DNA from: an uncultured Dehalococcoidia bacterium
Lineage (GTDB): Bacteria > Chloroflexota > Dehalococcoidia > Lucifugimonadales > CAJWER01
DNA length: 64,000 nucleotides
NCBI GenBank assembly: GCA_958296115.1
Contig: OY282442.1
Coordinates: 1,150,001-1,214,000, forward strand
Reading direction: 5' to 3'
Part shown: positions 60,976 through 64,000 of the stretch, piece by piece
Position numbering within the stretch: the stretch's first letter is position 1
Layout of the letters: each line of letters starts with the position of its first letter
The notes under the pieces: model-generated
Databases searched by the model: none
Told to the model about the DNA's origin: nothing
The model's input: the letters and a program-made list of their open reading frames with translations, nothing else
Program-made: the position numbers and the translations under genes

Positions 60976-63378
60976 CTACCGCTCCGTCCTGACCATCAGC
61001 CGCCGTCCGTCGCTCACGAACTCGATGGTCCCGTTCTCGCTCGTGAGGCCCAGGTTGTCCCTCGGCAGCCTGGCCGTCAGCGCGTGAACCACCTCCGGGT
61101 GTGGATGCCCATGACGGCTCTCCGCGTCTACCGATATGACTGCGGCGACCGGGCTCACCGCGTCGAGGAACTCCGCGGACGAAGACGTCCTGCTGCCGTG
61201 ATGCGGGACCTTCAACACGTCGCTGTCAACCGACGCCAATTCCACGAGCCTCGCCTCCGCGTCTGCGTGGATGTCCGCAGCCAGCAGGAAGCTCGTCTCA
61301 CCATACGAGACCCGCAGCACCACCGAGGCGTTGTTCAGGTCCGACGACGTGCCGCTGGGCAGCTCCACCGGGGGCCACAGCACCTCGAACAGCGTCCCGT
61401 CCACGCTGAATCGCTGCCCGCCCACCGCCTCGATGGACACCGCGCCTTCCCGCTCGGCCAGACGCCGCCACTGCTCGTATACCATCCCTCCATGGTCCAC
61501 GCTGCGCTCCATGACGCGCGCGACCTCGTAGCGTCTGAGAACCTCCAGCAGCCCCCGCGCGTGGTCGGCGTGGGGATGCGTCAGGACCACCATGTCAACC
61601 GACCGGTCCCAGAAGGGCAGCGCACTGTCCAGCAGCCTTGCCGCCGCCGACCCGTCAGGCCCGCCGTCCACGAGTACGCTGTGGCCGTTCGGCGTAACCA
61701 CCAGCGTCGCGTCGCCCTGTCCCACGTCCGCGAACAGCACGTGCAGGTTCCCGTCCGGCATGGACATCGCGGTTGCCCATACGAGGGCTGCCGCCGCCGC
61801 CGCGCCTGCCAACCCCCACCGCCAGCGCGGATCCAGCCGCCTGTGTCCCGGACCTCTCCCCGCGTCAGACGCCTCAGCCGCGCGCAGCCTGCGCCGGAAC
61901 GCGAAGTACGCCGCCGCCAAGACCGCATAGTAGATCCAGACGAAGTGCGAGGCCAGCCGACCCGTTTCTATCGACGCCGCAGGCAGCCTGGCAAGCGCGT
62001 CCACGACCGCGGTTACGTAGGCCGACGTGAGCCAGGCGGCCCAGCCGAACGGCGCCGCAAGCCACCCCCCAACCAGGCCCGCGCCAGACGCAGCCGCGTG
62101 AGAAACGATGACCGCCGGGAGAGCCGGCAGGGTAAGCATCGTCGCGGGTATCCCCAGCAGCGATACGCGCCCGAAGTAGAAGACGACCAGCGGAAGGGTA
62201 GCCACAGTGGCCGCTGTCGTCATCGCGGCGGAGTGAGCCATGAACGCGGCGAACGGGTTCGCGCCGTCCCTGGCCCCGGGCTGCATTGCGGCGAGCAGAC
62301 GATCGCCCATCGGCCGGGCAATTACCGCGATGCCCGCCATGGCGGTGAAGCTGAGCTGGAACGATACGTCCATGAGCGCCAGCGGGTCGAACGCGGCCAT
62401 CACCGCCGCCGCAAGTCCCAACGCGGGAAGCGCCGCGCGAGGTCTGCCAAGCCCCAACGCCGCCAGGTACGCCGTTCCCATGATGGTCGCGCGAGTTGCG
62501 GAGGGGGACATGCCGGACAGCATCGCGTACGCCCAGATGAGAATGAGAGGCATGAGCAGGTAGCGCTGCCCCTTGCGGCCCAGCAGCCATTGGCTCATCG
62601 CAAGGCCGATTCCGAGCAGGATGCCCACGTGCAGCCCGGATATGGCAAGCAGGTGCGACGCGCCCGTGTCCCGGAACTCCTCGACCACGTCATCGGGCAG
62701 TCCGTCCCGTACCCCAAGCAGCACGGCTTGGCCCAGGGCAGCCTGAGGCTCCGGCACGACCCTTTCCAGCGACTCCGCCAGCTTCCGCCGCATCCCGTAC
62801 AGCAGCGCGTGGACCCGGCTGCCGTTTCCCTCGTCAATCAGCTCCACGTCTGGGAACGCCATGACCGAATCCGGGCGTATCGGAAGGCCGCTGGACTCGT
62901 GGCGCAGGCGCGGGCCAAGCCGACCCGTAAGCCGTAGACGGTCGCCGTAACGGAAGTAAGGCGCTTCCCTAGCCCGGACCAGCTCCGGCGTCTCCCGCGC
63001 GAACGCCAGCAGCTCGCCCGACTCGTCCGCCCACTCCCCGCCGGAGCGGATGCGCTCGACCTCCAGCCGCATCCTGGATGCGGAGCCCGCAGGCTCCGGA
63101 TCGTCCGCCACGACGCCCACGATCTCGATGGAGGCGTCGCCGTGGTAGGAATAGAGATGTCCGCCCGGCTCATACGGCAGCGCCTCCACCCTCATCAAGC
63201 CGGCCGCGGCGGCAAGTAGCAGCACGGAGGCGAACACGCCCTTGCGCAGCGTCCTGCACAGGAGCGCAAGCAGCGCCGCGACGATGGTAATCAGCGCAAC
63301 GGATAGGGACGGCGCTTCCGTCCGCAGTCCCAGGTAGGTCCCAGCTGTGAAGCACGAGGCGAGGAGCAGCAGGGTCAT
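60976..63378 (-). CDS. comEC: DNA uptake channel ComEC/Rec2
   Basis: Natural-competence membrane protein of 800 residues. An N-terminal domain with several hydrophobic segments and an extracytoplasmic OB-like part (RLRLTGRLGPRLRHESSG) is followed by the competence domain (GVRDGLPDDVVEEFRDTGASHLLAISGLHVG region; MSPSATRATIMGTAYL) and a C-terminal metallo-beta-lactamase-like domain: VLFADVGQGDATLVV, MVVLTHPHADHARGLLEVL and LKVPHHGSRTSSS. It imports single-stranded DNA. comEA lies 13 bp upstream on the same strand. Confidence 0.94.
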   Translation of the reverse strand: MTLLLLASCFTAGTYLGLRTEAPSLSVALITIVAALLALLCRTLRKGVFASVLLLAAAAGLMRVEALPYEPGGHLYSYHGDASIEIVGVVADDPEPAGSASRMRLEVERIRSGGEWADESGELLAFARETPELVRAREAPYFRYGDRLRLTGRLGPRLRHESSGLPIRPDSVMAFPDVELIDEGNGSRVHALLYGMRRKLAESLERVVPEPQAALGQAVLLGVRDGLPDDVVEEFRDTGASHLLAISGLHVGILLGIGLAMSQWLLGRKGQRYLLMPLILIWAYAMLSGMSPSATRATIMGTAYLAALGLGRPRAALPALGLAAAVMAAFDPLALMDVSFQLSFTAMAGIAVIARPMGDRLLAAMQPGARDGANPFAAFMAHSAAMTTAATVATLPLVVFYFGRVSLLGIPATMLTLPALPAVIVSHAAASGAGLVGGWLAAPFGWAAWLTSAYVTAVVDALARLPAASIETGRLASHFVWIYYAVLAAAYFAFRRRLRAAEASDAGRGPGHRRLDPRWRWGLAGAAAAAALVWATAMSMPDGNLHVLFADVGQGDATLVVTPNGHSVLVDGGPDGSAAARLLDSALPFWDRSVDMVVLTHPHADHARGLLEVLRRYEVARVMERSVDHGGMVYEQWRRLAEREGAVSIEAVGGQRFSVDGTLFEVLWPPVELPSGTSSDLNNASVVLRVSYGETSFLLAADIHADAEARLVELASVDSDVLKVPHHGSRTSSSAEFLDAVSPVAAVISVDAESRHGHPHPEVVHALTARLPRDNLGLTSENGTIEFVSDGRRLMVRTER

Positions 63379-63391
63379 CGCTACCCCGCCC

Positions 63392-63964
63392 TTATCTGGC
63401 TTCGGCCAGGCCTCGTATCGAGTCGAGTATGGCCGGCCCTATGCCCTGGACCTGCAGCAGGGCGTCGACGTCCGAGAAGGGGCCGTTCGCCTCGCGGAAG
63501 CGCAAGATGGCTTGCGCGCGAACCTCGCCGATGCCAGGGAGGTCCTCGAGCTGGCGCGCGCTCGCCGAATTTAGGTCCAGCTTGCCGGAAGAATATGCCG
63601 CCGACGGAACGACGTCGCCCATGGACGACGGAGCCGCCCGCGCGATGGATGGGACGTGCCAGTGCCCTTCGTCCTCGATACGCGCGGCTAGGTTCACCGA
63701 ATCGAGGTCGGCGTCCGCCGTTGCTCCTCCGGCCGCGGCCAATGCGTCGTGCAGTCGGGCTGCGGCGCCCAGCGAATATACACCTGGATTGGCTACCTCG
63801 CCGGTGACGTACACCTCGATAGTCGGCGGGGCCGCCGGAGCGGGCATCGCAACCTCGACCACGCCGCCGGACGCCGTTGACCTCGATATGAGGAAGATCG
63901 CGCCCAGCAGCAAGGCAACAGCGGCCGCCGCCAACGCCGCCTGCGCGAGGAGCTTGGACGTCAT
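63392..63964 (-). CDS. comEA: Competence DNA receptor ComEA
   Basis: A 190-residue membrane-anchored DNA-binding protein. An N-terminal hydrophobic anchor (ALAAAAVALLLGAIFLI) is followed by a SLBB-like domain (TIEVYVTGEVANPGVYSL) and a C-terminal double helix-hairpin-helix (LDLNSASARQLEDLPGIGEV, FSDVDALLQVQGIGPAILDSI). It binds double-stranded DNA and passes it to ComEC. The remaining 36 bp of the window is its upstream region. Confidence 0.94.
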   Translation of the reverse strand: MTSKLLAQAALAAAAVALLLGAIFLISRSTASGGVVEVAMPAPAAPPTIEVYVTGEVANPGVYSLGAAARLHDALAAAGGATADADLDSVNLAARIEDEGHWHVPSIARAAPSSMGDVVPSAAYSSGKLDLNSASARQLEDLPGIGEVRAQAILRFREANGPFSDVDALLQVQGIGPAILDSIRGLAEAR

Positions 63965-64000
63965 GACCTCGTCACCTTTGCGTGATTCCAGCCGGGGAGG

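Noticed and set aside
1-64000. CRISPR arrays, rRNA genes, prophage or integrase genes
   Set aside because: Looked for and not found; the only short regular repeats are the palindromic intergenic elements, which are dispersed and not spaced like an array.

Overview
The window is GC-rich, gene-dense bacterial DNA with frequent TTG and GTG starts. It carries a T-box leader on leuS, a Cox-type molybdenum hydroxylase operon with an AYRGAGR active site, a cytosolic reductive-dehalogenase-like Fe-S protein, a phytanoyl-CoA dioxygenase and several amidohydrolase and M19 paralogues. Together these suggest a member of the Chloroflexota, probably a Dehalococcoidia or SAR202-like lineage. That placement is inference from gene content; there is no rRNA here.

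Layout. 1-738: the 3' part of prmC. 762-2022: a PIN toxin with its antitoxin, then a second antitoxin whose toxin has been deleted to a scar. 2041-8052: a minus-strand surface-polysaccharide cluster (UDP-GlcNAc 2-epimerase, NAD-sugar epimerase, UDP-ManNAc-type dehydrogenase, glycosyltransferase, flippase). 8077-8771: a decayed HEPN-type module. 8863-11657: leuS behind a complete T-box leader and terminator. 11677-13233: a GNAT plus cytidylate-kinase-like fusion with two very short downstream reading frames. 13472: tRNA-Thr(CGT). 13623-19495: an overlapping plus-strand operon of a divergent M19 peptidase, a DegT aminotransferase, two amidohydrolases and an NCS2 permease. 19570-22708: beta-propeller hydrolase, ricin-like lipoprotein and thiL. 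22785-27727: sthA, rpsU, aldo/keto reductase, rsmG and an MprF-type membrane protein. 27787-32743: two paralogous GT-C-like membrane proteins, one interrupted by an in-frame TAG. 33007-35971: Fe-S protein and ilvD. 36072-38922: tandem UspA and a TPR lipoprotein. 39070-43394: coxSLM with divergent coxG. 44428-56883: rpsT, rel, class III aminotransferase, DUF2461, phyH, EF-G-like, etfBA, folD and queA. 57986-63964: metallo-hydrolase, rph, sialidase-like lipoprotein, comEC and comEA.

Two repeat systems overlay this. Short GAGGG-type palindromic elements fill every convergent gene junction longer than about 40 bp. A composite element of about 0.95 kb occurs twice in inverted orientation (43455-44381 and 56930-57930), bracketing the 12.5 kb rpsT-to-queA segment. 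Its core, about 500 bp, is strongly conserved, begins with a TTGACA promoter and ends in GC-rich hairpins. It does not look like a normal protein gene and is the best candidate here for an undescribed RNA or non-autonomous mobile element.

Two genes (the PIN toxin and queA) appear to start at CTG in a CTGA overlap with the preceding stop codon.
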